Part shown: positions 45,348 to 53,608 of the stretch, one piece after another
Position numbering within the stretch: the first letter of the stretch is position 1
How the letters are laid out: each line of letters begins with the position of its first letter
The notes under the pieces: model-generated
Told to the model about the DNA's origin: nothing
Databases searched by the model: none
The model's input: the letters and a program-made list of their open reading frames with translations, nothing else
Assembly (NCBI RefSeq): GCF_900129025.1
Contig: NZ_FQUM01000003.1
Span: 1 to 64,000, forward strand
Direction: 5' to 3'
DNA: 64,000 nt
DNA from: Mariniphaga anaerophila
GTDB lineage: Bacteria; Bacteroidota; Bacteroidia; Bacteroidales; Prolixibacteraceae
Translations under genes and position numbers: made by a program

Positions 45348-46289
45348 TTATTTTAGTTGTACTGCTTTTAATTTTTTCAACACGCTTTCTGGCGCTTTAA
45401 AAACCGTTCCGTGCCTTGTTCCTTCGGGAAAATGTATTGTTTCTGAAATATCGTTCCAATTCACCAAATCGGCAGAACGAACGGCTCCCATTCGGTGTTC
45501 TGTGTATTTATCGAAATAGACCACCCACGAATCATCAATTTTAACGGCAGTGGGCCCCTCCGCCCAATAATTGCCGGTAATGGGTTCAGACGGGTTGCTG
45601 TAATTTGCGGCCAGTTCTGTACTGGTGGCTATCCGAATATTTTTCTTTGGCGGATTACGGGTTTCATCTTTCAGAAAAAGAATGTATTTCCCGTTTTCCT
45701 TCGCCAGTGTTCCGTCTATCACGTTAAATCCGCGATCATACAAAAGACTGGTTTCACTAAACGTCACAAAATCAGTGGTAGTTGTGTAATACATGCGATG
45801 ATTGTACCCGTTGTCGCCTGAACTTTCTGTTTCGGGGAAGCGCCCGGGAATGGTAGTTGACCAAAAAATAATATACTGCGAGGAGCTGTCGTCGTAAAAT
45901 ACCTCGGGCGCCCAACAGTTACGAGCATCAGGTTCGTGCTTCATAACCGGAATATACTTTTGTTCCGACCAGTTTATCAAATCGGGCGACGTGGCGTAAC
46001 CAATCCCCTTTTCGTTCCAGCTCACCGTCCAAACCATATGAAAGTTTTTATCAGGCCCCAAAATCACACAGGGGTCGCGCATGAGCTTGTCCCCACCCAC
46101 TTGTGGCGTTAAAAACGACTGGTTGTTATTGAGCGCCTCCCATGTCAATCCATCGTAACTATAAGCCAGGTGCAGGCCATCTTCTCCATTGCCCTGGAAA
46201 AACGAAAACAGGTAAACTTCTTTTTCCTGCTGACCGCACCCGGCCAACAAAAACAAAAAAACACCTGCCATCAAAAAAAACTTTTTCAT
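45348..46289 (-). CDS. GH43-like glycosidase, lipoprotein
   Basis: The 313-residue lipoprotein has lipobox LLAGC. It shows a five-bladed propeller pattern with the GH43 acidic set: Asp in LMRDPCVI (about 71), Asp in VIDGTLAKENG and Glu in YWAEGPTAV, plus NCWAPEVFYD. It could release arabinose, xylose or fructose-type sugars; the specificity is not readable. It lies outside the SusCD loci, between SUI1-like and cvfB genes. Confidence 0.82.
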   Translation of the reverse strand: MKKFFLMAGVFLFLLAGCGQQEKEVYLFSFFQGNGEDGLHLAYSYDGLTWEALNNNQSFLTPQVGGDKLMRDPCVILGPDKNFHMVWTVSWNEKGIGYATSPDLINWSEQKYIPVMKHEPDARNCWAPEVFYDDSSSQYIIFWSTTIPGRFPETESSGDNGYNHRMYYTTTTDFVTFSETSLLYDRGFNVIDGTLAKENGKYILFLKDETRNPPKKNIRIATSTELAANYSNPSEPITGNYWAEGPTAVKIDDSWVVYFDKYTEHRMGAVRSADLVNWNDISETIHFPEGTRHGTVFKAPESVLKKLKAVQLK

Positions 46290-46322
46290 TCTATTTACTT
46301 TTTACTGACATCACAAAAAGCA

Positions 46323-46667
46323 TCATCCTCCCGAACGTTTCACTTTGTAACCTTCCTGTTTCAGAATATCCATTACCCGCGCACAAAAATCGCCCTGAAT
46401 TAAAATCTCACCATCTTTCACACTCCCTCCTACTCCACATTTGCTTTTCAGCATTTTACCCAATTCTTTCAGATCGTTTTCTGCCCCAACATAACCCGAA
46501 ACCAAAGTTACACTTTTCCCTTTTCTTTTTTTTCGGTCGAGGGTTACAATCAATTTTTGCTGTTGTGGAGAAAGTGTTTCCGCCTCCTCTTCTCCATCTG
46601 CTTCAAACTTAAAATCAGGATTAGTGGAATACACCATGCCCAGCCTGTCTTTCCAGTCGTTTGCCAT
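46323..46667 (-). CDS. SUI1/eIF1-like translation factor (YciH family)
   Basis: The 114-residue protein has the SUI1 fold in its C-terminal 80 residues: VTLDRKKRKGKSVTLVSGYV, CGVGGSVKDGEILIQGDF and a final EGYKVKRSGG. Bacterial members are small YciH proteins thought to affect start-codon choice. The N-terminal 35 residues are acidic and variable, as usual. Confidence 0.92.
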   Translation of the reverse strand: MANDWKDRLGMVYSTNPDFKFEADGEEEAETLSPQQQKLIVTLDRKKRKGKSVTLVSGYVGAENDLKELGKMLKSKCGVGGSVKDGEILIQGDFCARVMDILKQEGYKVKRSGG

Positions 46668-47011
46668 AATCTTTTCTATTAAATGATTCTTCCGCTAATT
46701 CGAAAACAAAATTATTCTGAACAAAGGTAATAGCAGAATAGATATTCGATCAACTTTTCCCGACTTTTTAGCCGGTTTTTCACTCAAATGCAAAACAAAA
46801 AACCGATTAAAACCAAGCAAAAAATGCAAGCAACCGGAGCAAAAAACCAGCCCGGCATTTGCAACTGGATTCACATCTCTGCCCCAACTTCTGTTTCATC
46901 CTCAAAGTTTAATCGTTTACCGAAATTGTTTTAAGTTTATCTACAGACCGCTTACATTTGTCTAATCTATTATCTTTGTCACTTATTTTTTAATTGAAAA
47001 GAAAAATTAGC
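46668..47011 (+). promoter_or_regulatory. intergenic with dapB promoter elements
   Basis: About 344 bases between divergent SUI1-like and dapB genes. Two -7 like boxes for dapB are present: TACATTTG (46953-46960) and TATCTTTG (46971-46978), the latter 33 bases before the ATG. Neither has a strong -33 TTTG at 19-21 bases. Nothing else stands out. Confidence 0.5.
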
Positions 47012-47728
47012 ATGAAGTTAGCACTGATAGGTTACGGGAAGATGGGAAAAGAAATTGAAAAAATAGCAGTTTCCCGCGGCCACAAAATTGAACTTATCAT
47101 CGATATAAATAACCAGAATGATTTAACTTCTGAAAACCTCAAAAAATGTGATGTTGCCATTGAGTTCACCATTCCGGGCACCGCAGTGGAGCACTACATG
47201 ATGTGTTTCGAAGCCGGAATTCCGGTTGTTAGCGGAACCACCGGCTGGCTGTCGCGCCAGGAGGAAGTTCACCAAAAATGTAAAGAAACAAACGGTACTT
47301 TTTTTTACGGCAGCAATTTTTCAGTGGGCGTTAACCTGTTTTTCGAATTGAACAGAAAACTGGCCGACATAATGGCATCGCACCCCGAATACAAAGCTGA
47401 AATGACCGAGGTGCACCACACCCACAAGCTCGATGCACCAAGTGGTACAGCAATAAGCCTTGCAGAAGATTTAATTGACATTTTGCCTCCGGTTACCGGA
47501 TGGGCACACGCCGGCGAAGCAACCGAAAAACAACTTCCGATTAAGTCGATTCGCGAAGGCGAAGTACCCGGCATTCACACCATAAAATACGACTCGGACG
47601 TAGATTACATCGAAATTACACACAGCGCCAAAAGCCGAAAAGGATTTGCTCTGGGCGCAGTTCTGGCTGCCGAGTACAGCCTGGGCAAAAAAGGAATCCT
47701 TACCATGAAAGACATGTTAAAAATTTAA
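47012..47728 (+). CDS. dapB: 4-hydroxy-tetrahydrodipicolinate reductase
   Basis: The protein has 238 residues from the ATG at 47012; a TTG six codons upstream is less likely. Nucleotide site LIGYGKMGKEIE, GTTGW, and the catalytic signature VHHTHKLDAPSGTA with the substrate-binding SGTA. It makes tetrahydrodipicolinate for lysine and meso-diaminopimelate. It leads the dapB-lepB operon. Confidence 0.97.
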   Translation: MKLALIGYGKMGKEIEKIAVSRGHKIELIIDINNQNDLTSENLKKCDVAIEFTIPGTAVEHYMMCFEAGIPVVSGTTGWLSRQEEVHQKCKETNGTFFYGSNFSVGVNLFFELNRKLADIMASHPEYKAEMTEVHHTHKLDAPSGTAISLAEDLIDILPPVTGWAHAGEATEKQLPIKSIREGEVPGIHTIKYDSDVDYIEITHSAKSRKGFALGAVLAAEYSLGKKGILTMKDMLKI

Positions 47729-47740
47729 TTATACCAACGA

Positions 47741-49084
47741 ATGATAAAAGAAATTCTTACCAACAAGTGGTTCAAATTCATCACAGTTGGTGCACTTTAC
47801 ACCCTTTGGGTAATCTGGCTGGGTAACTTCTGGTGGCTAATCGGGCTGGCAGTTATTTTCGATATTTACATTACAGAAAAAGTACACTGGGCTTTTTGGA
47901 AAAAGAAAAACCCTAAGGGCGGACAACAAACCAAGTTTGTGGAATGGGTGGATGCCATCATCTTTGCGGTGATTGCAGCCACGTTTATCCGGATGTTTTT
48001 TATTGAAGCGTACACTATTCCTACTTCTTCAATGGAAAAATCGTTGCTGGTGGGCGACTATCTGTTTGTAAGTAAAGTGGCATACGGGCCAAAAACGCCT
48101 AACACACCGCTTTCGTTCCCGTTTGTTCACAACACCATGCCACTTACCCGCACTACCAAATCGTATGTAGAGTGGATTAAAAATCCTTACAAACGATTAA
48201 AAGGGTTTGGCAAAATAAAAAACAACGATGTTGTGGTTTTCCATTTTCCGGAGGGAGATACCGTAGCGCTTTCGTTGCAAAACCAGAGCTACTACCAGCT
48301 TGTAAGAAGCTACGGACGCGATCGCGTTTGGGAAGATCCGCGTAATTTTGGCAAAATTGTTGCCCGCCCTGTGGATAAACGCGAAAACTACATCAAACGA
48401 TGCATCGGCATTCCGGGAGACGTAATAGAAATTAAAAGAGGGCAGGTTTTTGTAAACGAAAAACCGCAATATCATTTTGAAGGAATGCAGCACAATTATG
48501 TGGTTAAAACCAACGGTACATCAATTAATCCGAAGGCTTTAGACAGGTTGCATATTGCAGAAGACGACCGCACCGTATTTTCCAGCGGGCAGTACATGTT
48601 TCCGCTTACCGATACCAGTGCAGAAAAGCTGAAAGAATTTGCCAATGTGGTTTCGGTCGAAAAAATTGAAGAAGAACCCGGAGAATGGGATTCAATGGTT
48701 TTTCCGAGTGACAAAAACTTCCCCTGGAACGTTGACAATTTCGGACCGCTGACCATTCCCGCCAAAGGAAAAACAGTAGAAATAACGGTTAACAACCTGC
48801 CGCTTTACAAACGAATTATCCACGTTTACGAAAACAACACCCTCGAAGTAAAAGACAATACCATTTACATAAATGGCGAGGTTGCTACCAGCTACACCTT
48901 TAAAATGAATTATTACTGGATGATGGGAGATAACCGCCACAATTCAGCCGACTCGCGGATGTGGGGATTTGTTCCGGAAGACCACGTTGTTGGGAAAGCC
49001 AGTTTCATTTGGTTGTCGCTTGACAAAGACAGATCGCTGCCGGGAAAAATCAGGTTCAGAAGAATGTTCCAGTTTATCCGGTAA
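47741..49084 (+). CDS. lepB: signal peptidase I
   Basis: The 447-residue protein is of the long Bacteroidota type. Two membrane helices lie near the N-terminus. The catalytic Ser is in IPTSSMEKSLLVGD and the catalytic Lys in NYIKRCIGIPGD; the C-terminal box is MMGDNRHNSADSRMWG. A large insertion (about 230-380) separates the conserved boxes, as in relatives. It cleaves signal peptides of exported proteins. It follows dapB by 12 bases. Confidence 0.96.
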   Translation: MIKEILTNKWFKFITVGALYTLWVIWLGNFWWLIGLAVIFDIYITEKVHWAFWKKKNPKGGQQTKFVEWVDAIIFAVIAATFIRMFFIEAYTIPTSSMEKSLLVGDYLFVSKVAYGPKTPNTPLSFPFVHNTMPLTRTTKSYVEWIKNPYKRLKGFGKIKNNDVVVFHFPEGDTVALSLQNQSYYQLVRSYGRDRVWEDPRNFGKIVARPVDKRENYIKRCIGIPGDVIEIKRGQVFVNEKPQYHFEGMQHNYVVKTNGTSINPKALDRLHIAEDDRTVFSSGQYMFPLTDTSAEKLKEFANVVSVEKIEEEPGEWDSMVFPSDKNFPWNVDNFGPLTIPAKGKTVEITVNNLPLYKRIIHVYENNTLEVKDNTIYINGEVATSYTFKMNYYWMMGDNRHNSADSRMWGFVPEDHVVGKASFIWLSLDKDRSLPGKIRFRRMFQFIR

Positions 49085-49103
49085 CACATAAAAACTTTTT
49101 CAG

Positions 49104-49136
49104 AAAAGGATGACAGTTTTCTGTTGTCCTTTTTTT
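49104..49136 (+). terminator. terminator of the dapB-lepB operon
   Basis: AAAAGGATGACAG (49104-49116) and CTGTTGTCCTTTT (49121-49133) form a 13-bp stem with two G-T pairs and a TTTT loop, then further T. Confidence 0.75.
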
Positions 49137-49159
49137 ATCTTCGAATAAAATTGAATAAT

Positions 49160-49501
49160 ATGAGCGCAGGAATCATCATTCTCTTAATACTTGCCATTTT
49201 ACTGGTCATTTTTACGTTACAAAATTCGTTTGAAATAAGTATCAGTTTCTTTTTCTGGGAAATTCCCAATGTTCCGCTGGTATTGCTTATACTTTGTTGC
49301 GTGCTGCTGGGATACATTGTTGCCACTGTATATTTTTATCCGCGAGTATGGAAACTAAAACGCGATTATAAACAGGTGGTAAAATCAGAAAAGAAACTGG
49401 AAGAAAAGCTTGGTGCGCAGGAAGAACAAAAAAAACCGGGACCTGAAGGAATTGAGTTGGAAATAAATGACACAGACGAATCCGGATTTTTTAAAGAATA
49501 A
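49160..49501 (+). CDS. LapA-domain (DUF1049) membrane protein
   Basis: The protein has 113 residues from the ATG at 49160; the open frame starts at 49124, but that codon lies in the lepB terminator. Two membrane helices (about 3-20 and 36-58) flank the motif LQNSFEISISFFFWEIPNVP, characteristic of LapA domain proteins, followed by a charged coiled coil. Function in the inner membrane is unknown here, and may concern lipopolysaccharide assembly as for E. coli LapA. Confidence 0.85.
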   Translation: MSAGIIILLILAILLVIFTLQNSFEISISFFFWEIPNVPLVLLILCCVLLGYIVATVYFYPRVWKLKRDYKQVVKSEKKLEEKLGAQEEQKKPGPEGIELEINDTDESGFFKE

Positions 49502-49503
49502 AA

Positions 49504-50145
49504 ATGCCTTCAAGTAAAACAGTTCTGCTCAGCACGGCGTGTTTCCCGTCGGCTCAGTATTTTTCCAAATTGGTTCAGTTTGAAAACATTTACCTGGAAC
49601 AATGTGAGAATTTCATCAAACAAACCTACCGCAACCGTTACGAGATACTTGGGGCCAACGGAATTATTTCGCTTGTTGTGCCCGTGGTAAAAGGGCGTGG
49701 CAGGAAAATAAAAATCAGAGATCTGCGCATTTCCTACGACACAGAATGGCAACGCAACCACTGGCGAACCATTTTTTCGGCGTACAACTCTTCGCCGTTT
49801 TTTGAATATTACAAAGACGACATTTATCCGTTTTTTGAAAAGCCGTGGAATTTTCTGTTCGACTTCAACCAGGAAATTCTGGAAACACTTTGCGAGGCTC
49901 TGGAGTTTACACCCAACCTGCATTTAACCGAAAATTTTGAGCAGGTGCCCGACAATACCACAAACCTACGCGATGCAATTTCGCCCAAAAAGCACAAATC
50001 AGAACCCGACCCGCAATTTGTGCCGCAACCCTACACCCAGGTGTTTAGCGAAAAGTTTGGTTTTGTGCCCAACCTCAGCATCCTCGATTTACTATTTAAC
50101 GAAGGACCGAACTGCCTGAATATTTTAGACGCTCAAGATCAATGA
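49504..50145 (+). CDS. WbqC-like family protein
   Basis: The 213-residue protein begins with the WbqC pattern (STACFPSAQYFSKLVQFE, ENFIKQTYRNRYEI). A later motif is ISYDTEWQRNHWRTIFSAYN. The family is found in glycan biosynthesis loci and next to lepB in Bacteroidota; its reaction is not established. It starts 2 bases after the LapA-domain gene. Confidence 0.9.
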   Translation: MPSSKTVLLSTACFPSAQYFSKLVQFENIYLEQCENFIKQTYRNRYEILGANGIISLVVPVVKGRGRKIKIRDLRISYDTEWQRNHWRTIFSAYNSSPFFEYYKDDIYPFFEKPWNFLFDFNQEILETLCEALEFTPNLHLTENFEQVPDNTTNLRDAISPKKHKSEPDPQFVPQPYTQVFSEKFGFVPNLSILDLLFNEGPNCLNILDAQDQ

Positions 50146-50152
50146 ATTTATA

Positions 50153-50193
50153 AAAAAAGGATGCCATCCTTTTTTGCGGAAAACGATGGCATC
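50153..50193 (+). terminator. overlapping alternative hairpins after wbqC
   Basis: Stem A: AAAAAAGGAT (50153-50162) with ATCCTTTTTT (50166-50175), a 3-base loop and built-in T run. Stem B: GATGCCATC (50160-50168) with GATGGCATC (50185-50193). They share bases 50160-50168 and exclude each other, so this may be a terminator with an alternative fold. Confidence 0.7.
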
Positions 50194-50206
50194 TTTCGTG
50201 TTTTCA

Positions 50207-50250
50207 TTAGAAACTAAAGTTGAAGGTTAAACTATAAGGTAATCCAAGCG
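50207..50250 (-). pseudogene. 3' tail of a broken barrel-like OMP gene
   Basis: The minus strand reads LGLPYSLTFNFSF and a stop, nearly identical to the C-terminus of the intact protein at 52239-52886 (LELPYSLTFNFNF). The DNA match runs from about 50198 to 50250 and then ends sharply. In-frame stops lie just upstream. The rest of the gene is at 51379-51613, on the other side of the Fic segment. Confidence 0.8.
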
Positions 50251-50338
50251 GTCATCTTCATTCTGTCGGCCGGGATTCTGAGCAAAACAGACACACCGCA
50301 AAAACCAACGCCTGTGATGTCTTGTTCTGTTCGTTTTT

Positions 50339-51295
50339 TCATTTGTATTTATATTTTGCTGTTCGTTTATCTCCATACTTTTCGATAATATCATTGTCGA
50401 CGGCAACTTTTAAGTCTCTGCTTGCGGTAGCCTGTGATATGTTTTTAAATGCTCGCAAATAGTCTTGTCTGGAAAACTCTTTTATCCCAATGATTTGTTT
50501 AAAATTCATAATCCTGTCGTTGCTGGTCAGATTAATATTCTGAACTCTTAATAAATCTTCCAGCGCATCTTTTATTATGTCAAGCATAAATTCTACAAAT
50601 AGAGTCGAACTCCCTTGTTCGTCTGATTTTCCCAGAACGTTATAATACTCTTGTTGCCTGGATTTCACCAAACTTTCAATTGGAAGAAATTCGAAAACAG
50701 GAGAGTATTCTTTTAAAATCATAGTTTGCCAAAGTCGTCCCATTCTACCATTTCCGTCAATGAACGGATGAATAAACTCAAATTCGTAATGGAAGACACA
50801 ACTTTTTAATAGAACCAAATCATCGTCGTTTTTAAGGTATTCAAACAAATCAGTCATTAACGAATAAACCATCTCTCCGGGCGGTGCAATGTGAGCAATG
50901 TTACTGCCCTTTACAATTCCAACCGATCCGGTTCGAAGTTTTCCCGGATTTTCTATCAAATCCGCCATTAAAATTTCATGCGCCTTGCACAACGACTTTA
51001 GTTCGTAGACTTTAAATTTATCAAGTTGATTATAAACCTTAATTGCATTTTTAACTTCCAGGATGTCTTTCTTGGGAGCAAGAATTCTTTTGTTCTCAAG
51101 CAAGTCTGTAATTTGCTCCACCGTCAAGGTATTTCCTTCAATTTCCAGTGACGACTGAATTGTTTTAATCCGATTTCTTTTTCTTAATTCTGTCGGTGGT
51201 TTATTTAAATGAACAGCATTTACTTCTCCTATTTTTTCTGAAACAGAAGCAATTAAGCTTAAAACTTTACCTGTTATTTCGTATGGTGGTTTCAT
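50339..51295 (-). CDS. Fic-domain protein (class II, winged-helix C-terminus)
   Basis: The protein has 318 residues from the ATG at 51295; an ATG at 51319 lies within the operator and would add 8 residues. The inhibitory helix motif SSLEIEGN (residues 48-55) precedes the Fic core HPFIDGNGRMGR (176-187), which makes this a class II Fic with built-in autoinhibition, probably an AMP transferase. The last 70 residues resemble a winged-helix DNA-binding domain (FSRQDYLRAFKNISQATASR). No antitoxin gene is adjacent. The gene sits in a segment of about 1.1 kb that splits an older gene. Confidence 0.92.
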   Translation of the reverse strand: MKPPYEITGKVLSLIASVSEKIGEVNAVHLNKPPTELRKRNRIKTIQSSLEIEGNTLTVEQITDLLENKRILAPKKDILEVKNAIKVYNQLDKFKVYELKSLCKAHEILMADLIENPGKLRTGSVGIVKGSNIAHIAPPGEMVYSLMTDLFEYLKNDDDLVLLKSCVFHYEFEFIHPFIDGNGRMGRLWQTMILKEYSPVFEFLPIESLVKSRQQEYYNVLGKSDEQGSSTLFVEFMLDIIKDALEDLLRVQNINLTSNDRIMNFKQIIGIKEFSRQDYLRAFKNISQATASRDLKVAVDNDIIEKYGDKRTAKYKYK

Positions 51296-51307
51296 GCCCG
51301 ATCTTTT

Positions 51308-51331
51308 TGATACTATCATATGATACTATCA
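51308..51331 (-). promoter_or_regulatory. double palindromic operator of the Fic gene
   Basis: Two copies of the perfect palindrome TGATAGTATCA separated by TA. They lie directly next to the -7 box and over the expected transcript start, so a bound protein would block transcription. The winged-helix part of the Fic protein is a likely binder. Confidence 0.75.
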
Positions 51332-51358
51332 AAAATAACCATAATTGTTTATCCTGCA
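51330..51358 (-). promoter_or_regulatory. promoter of the Fic gene
   Basis: Minus-strand TTG near 51356-51358, 18 bases, then TATTTTTG at 51330-51337. The transcript would start inside the operator, favouring the ATG at 51295. Confidence 0.5.
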
Positions 51359-51378
51359 ATCTTTTTTCAAAATTAAAC

Positions 51379-51613
51379 CGAACGTAGATATGTAATAGTC
51401 ACAACATTGACGATTTTCAGGTTTTACCTCACCACCCTCTTATTTATTTCACCGGTAAAATTTTTTCACCCCCGGGTCAATCATCCTGAGTATCTAATAT
51501 TTCGGGTTGTGGTTTCTTTAATCTATTACCTGCGTCTTTAAAATAGGGCGAAAACCAAATAGAAGCACAATACACAAGCATGCAATTAAAAAGTACTTTT
51601 TCTGGTTTTTCAT
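51379..51613 (-). pseudogene. 5' part of the broken barrel-like OMP gene, with internal deletion
   Basis: From an ATG at 51613 the frame reads MKNQKKYFLIACLCIVLLFG, then FRPILKTQVID and a stop, matching the signal peptide of the intact protein at 52239-52886 (MKNQKKYFLIACLCIILLFL). After about 50 unrelated bases, 51379-51471 matches DNA coding for the intact protein's C-proximal part. Roughly 370 bases are missing between the two. The last codons are at 50207-50250, beyond the Fic segment. Confidence 0.85.
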
Positions 51614-51624
51614 TTTTTCGATTT

Positions 51625-52239
51625 TTAAAACCTGTAATTTATTGTTAATGAATATGGAATATCAATAGATGATTGATAAGAAAAAGACTCAGTTGCTTCA
51701 TAGCTTGGTTTTCCTGTTTTCCAAAGCTTGTCAAACATAAATGAGTTATTCCACCCTGCTTCAAAAGAAATGGCAAGGCAGTCTATTATTTGCTTTCTAA
51801 TGCCTACAAAAGGAGTTATCATATAATTTGCTATTCTACGATCATTAACATCGATGGGCTTGTGTTTTTGATTGGTCAAATAACCGGACAGATCCACCCC
51901 AACATAAAATTTAGATTCTTTTACATTCACATAATGTTCGTACCCCAGGGTTAAACCGTTGCTGGAGTGGTAGCTCTTATTAATTCCCTCAGTTTCAGGA
52001 ACAGTCAGATAACTAAAATTAACACCCAAACGATACGCTCCTTTTAATTGATTGTTTTTATAGTTAAAGTATTTGAAATTTGCATCCCAAACAGCAGACT
52101 CTTTAAAAAACGGCATAATATCAAGTGCTACTTCGAAATTATAATTTTTACCTGGATTAACACTTTCTTGTGCATATGATCGAGATTGTTGAAGAAACGA
52201 AAATACAATAAGAATTGTAATGACAATTTGTGTTTTCAT
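51625..52239 (-). CDS. barrel-like outer membrane protein, paralogue A
   Basis: The 204-residue exported protein has a signal peptide (about 24 residues, ends SYAQ), alternating beta pattern and a terminal aromatic (YSLTINYRF) typical of outer-membrane barrel proteins. It shares the plan GAYRLGVNFSY, LGYEHYV, FEAGWNNSF with its neighbour at 52239. No family name recognised. Its ATG overlaps the stop of the upstream gene (TAATG), so the two are translationally coupled. Confidence 0.72.
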   Translation of the reverse strand: MKTQIVITILIVFSFLQQSRSYAQESVNPGKNYNFEVALDIMPFFKESAVWDANFKYFNYKNNQLKGAYRLGVNFSYLTVPETEGINKSYHSSNGLTLGYEHYVNVKESKFYVGVDLSGYLTNQKHKPIDVNDRRIANYMITPFVGIRKQIIDCLAISFEAGWNNSFMFDKLWKTGKPSYEATESFSYQSSIDIPYSLTINYRF

Positions 52240-52886
52240 TAGAAATTAAAATTAAAGGTTAAACTATAAGGTAATTCGAGTTTAGATATATAATAGCTAT
52301 GATATTGGCGATTGTCAGGATTTACATCACCACCCTCTTCTTTATTCCACCAGTAAAAATTTTTTATCCCAGCTTCAAAAGCAACCGATAAACTATTGGT
52401 AATAAAAATCTTTACCCCGGCGAAAGGGACAAAAAACAGGTTGTAATATTCGGCAACATGTGGATAATCCATGTCATCTGTAATTCCAACGAATGCACCT
52501 AAATCAGCGCCATAATAAAAAACGGCCCTATCAAGCTGATTTTGAAATTCGTACCCGAATGACAGCGAAAAATTGGTTTGTTGTTTTTTCGCTGTTAAAT
52601 TATAATTTTCATTATCCTGGGTAATTTTATATTTATCAATCCAATACGACGCACCAATTCCCAAACGGTAAGCGCCTTTAATTTGGTTTTCTTTAATGTT
52701 ATTAATTTTGAACAACACCTTTTCAGGATAGCCCTCGGAGAAGAAATTTTGCAAATCAATTGCTATTTCATATTTTAATTTGTCGTTCTTTAAATCAATT
52801 TCCTGTGCCTTTAAATAGGGGTGTTGAAGAAACAAAAGAATAATACACAAGCAGGCAATTAAAAAGTACTTTTTCTGATTTTTCAT
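52239..52886 (-). CDS. barrel-like outer membrane protein, paralogue B
   Basis: The 215-residue exported protein has a signal peptide (about 27 residues, ends LKAQ), beta-rich body and terminal Phe (YSLTFNFNF). GAYRLGIGASYWI, LSFGYEF and VAFEAGIKNFYWW line up with paralogue A. About 8-10 strands fit a small barrel. Function unknown. It is the intact version of the pseudogene at 50207-51613. The 256 bases upstream hold no gene. Confidence 0.72.
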   Translation of the reverse strand: MKNQKKYFLIACLCIILLFLQHPYLKAQEIDLKNDKLKYEIAIDLQNFFSEGYPEKVLFKINNIKENQIKGAYRLGIGASYWIDKYKITQDNENYNLTAKKQQTNFSLSFGYEFQNQLDRAVFYYGADLGAFVGITDDMDYPHVAEYYNLFFVPFAGVKIFITNSLSVAFEAGIKNFYWWNKEEGGDVNPDNRQYHSYYISKLELPYSLTFNFNF

Positions 52887-53142
52887 TTTTTAAAATTTTG
52901 ATTTTTTAGTTGAAGAGTTAATAAAATTGATAGCATTAAAGCTATTCAGCTAATTCTAAAACAATATGGTTTCTCAGGGTGCTGTGCGCATGGGTTTCCG
53001 GTAAAAAAGGGGTTGTATTTCTCGTTTTTTATTTACGGCGGCAATATATACAAAAAAAGCGTAGAATTACGCACCTACAGCACGTAATACAACGCATAAA
53101 CCTTTCCTTGGCACTACGCAAATTATAAAAACCATTTTTGGC

Positions 53143-53556
53143 TTAAAAATATTCCTCCAAAATTTTCCGGTGGTCGAAAGCCATCTCCGGCAGATTATTT
53201 ACAGAAAACCATTTTGCGCTGGCTGCATCGTCGCCGCCTTTCACGTCCGTTTTTTCGGGTAGCTGCACCGAAAACACCACTGAAATGGTGCGGTGCCGCG
53301 GGTCGCGGTTAATGGCATCGAACGCTTTAAACTGATCCATTTTTTTCACCTGCAGGCCGGTTTCTTCTTCCAGTTCCCTTTTGCAGGCCGTTTCCAACAG
53401 TTCGTCCATATTTACAAATCCGCCGGGCAGTGCCCACATTCCTTTAAATGGTTCAATTCCACGCTGAATAAGTAGAACAAAAATGTCACTTTCTTCTTTA
53501 ACATAAACCAAAGCATCTACCGTTAATGCCGGCCGCGGATATTTGTAACTATACAT
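53143..53556 (-). CDS. Nudix hydrolase
   Basis: The 137-residue protein has a complete Nudix box, GGFVNMDELLETACKRELEE then ETGL, at about residues 45-68, preceded by MWALPGG. It hydrolyses a nucleoside diphosphate derivative. The RGIEPFKGMWALPGGFV start resembles the NrtR/ADP-ribose branch, but the substrate is not set by sequence alone and the C-terminal winged helix of NrtR is missing. Confidence 0.93.
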   Translation of the reverse strand: MYSYKYPRPALTVDALVYVKEESDIFVLLIQRGIEPFKGMWALPGGFVNMDELLETACKRELEEETGLQVKKMDQFKAFDAINRDPRHRTISVVFSVQLPEKTDVKGGDDAASAKWFSVNNLPEMAFDHRKILEEYF

Positions 53557-53576
53557 AAAACATTAATTATAAATGC

Positions 53577-53608
53577 AAAACCGGAATTCAATTTTTACGC
53601 CCGGTTTT
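53577..53608 (-). terminator. terminator-like hairpin
   Basis: AAAACCGG (53577-53584) and CCGGTTTT (53601-53608) around a 16-base loop that contains the stop of the small gene at 53588. It separates the NlpC/P60 gene from the Nudix gene. Confidence 0.55.

Noticed and set aside
53080-53140. GCACTACG-type repeats suggesting a CRISPR or attachment site
   Set aside because: Only scattered short similar words; no regular spacing or repeated unit.
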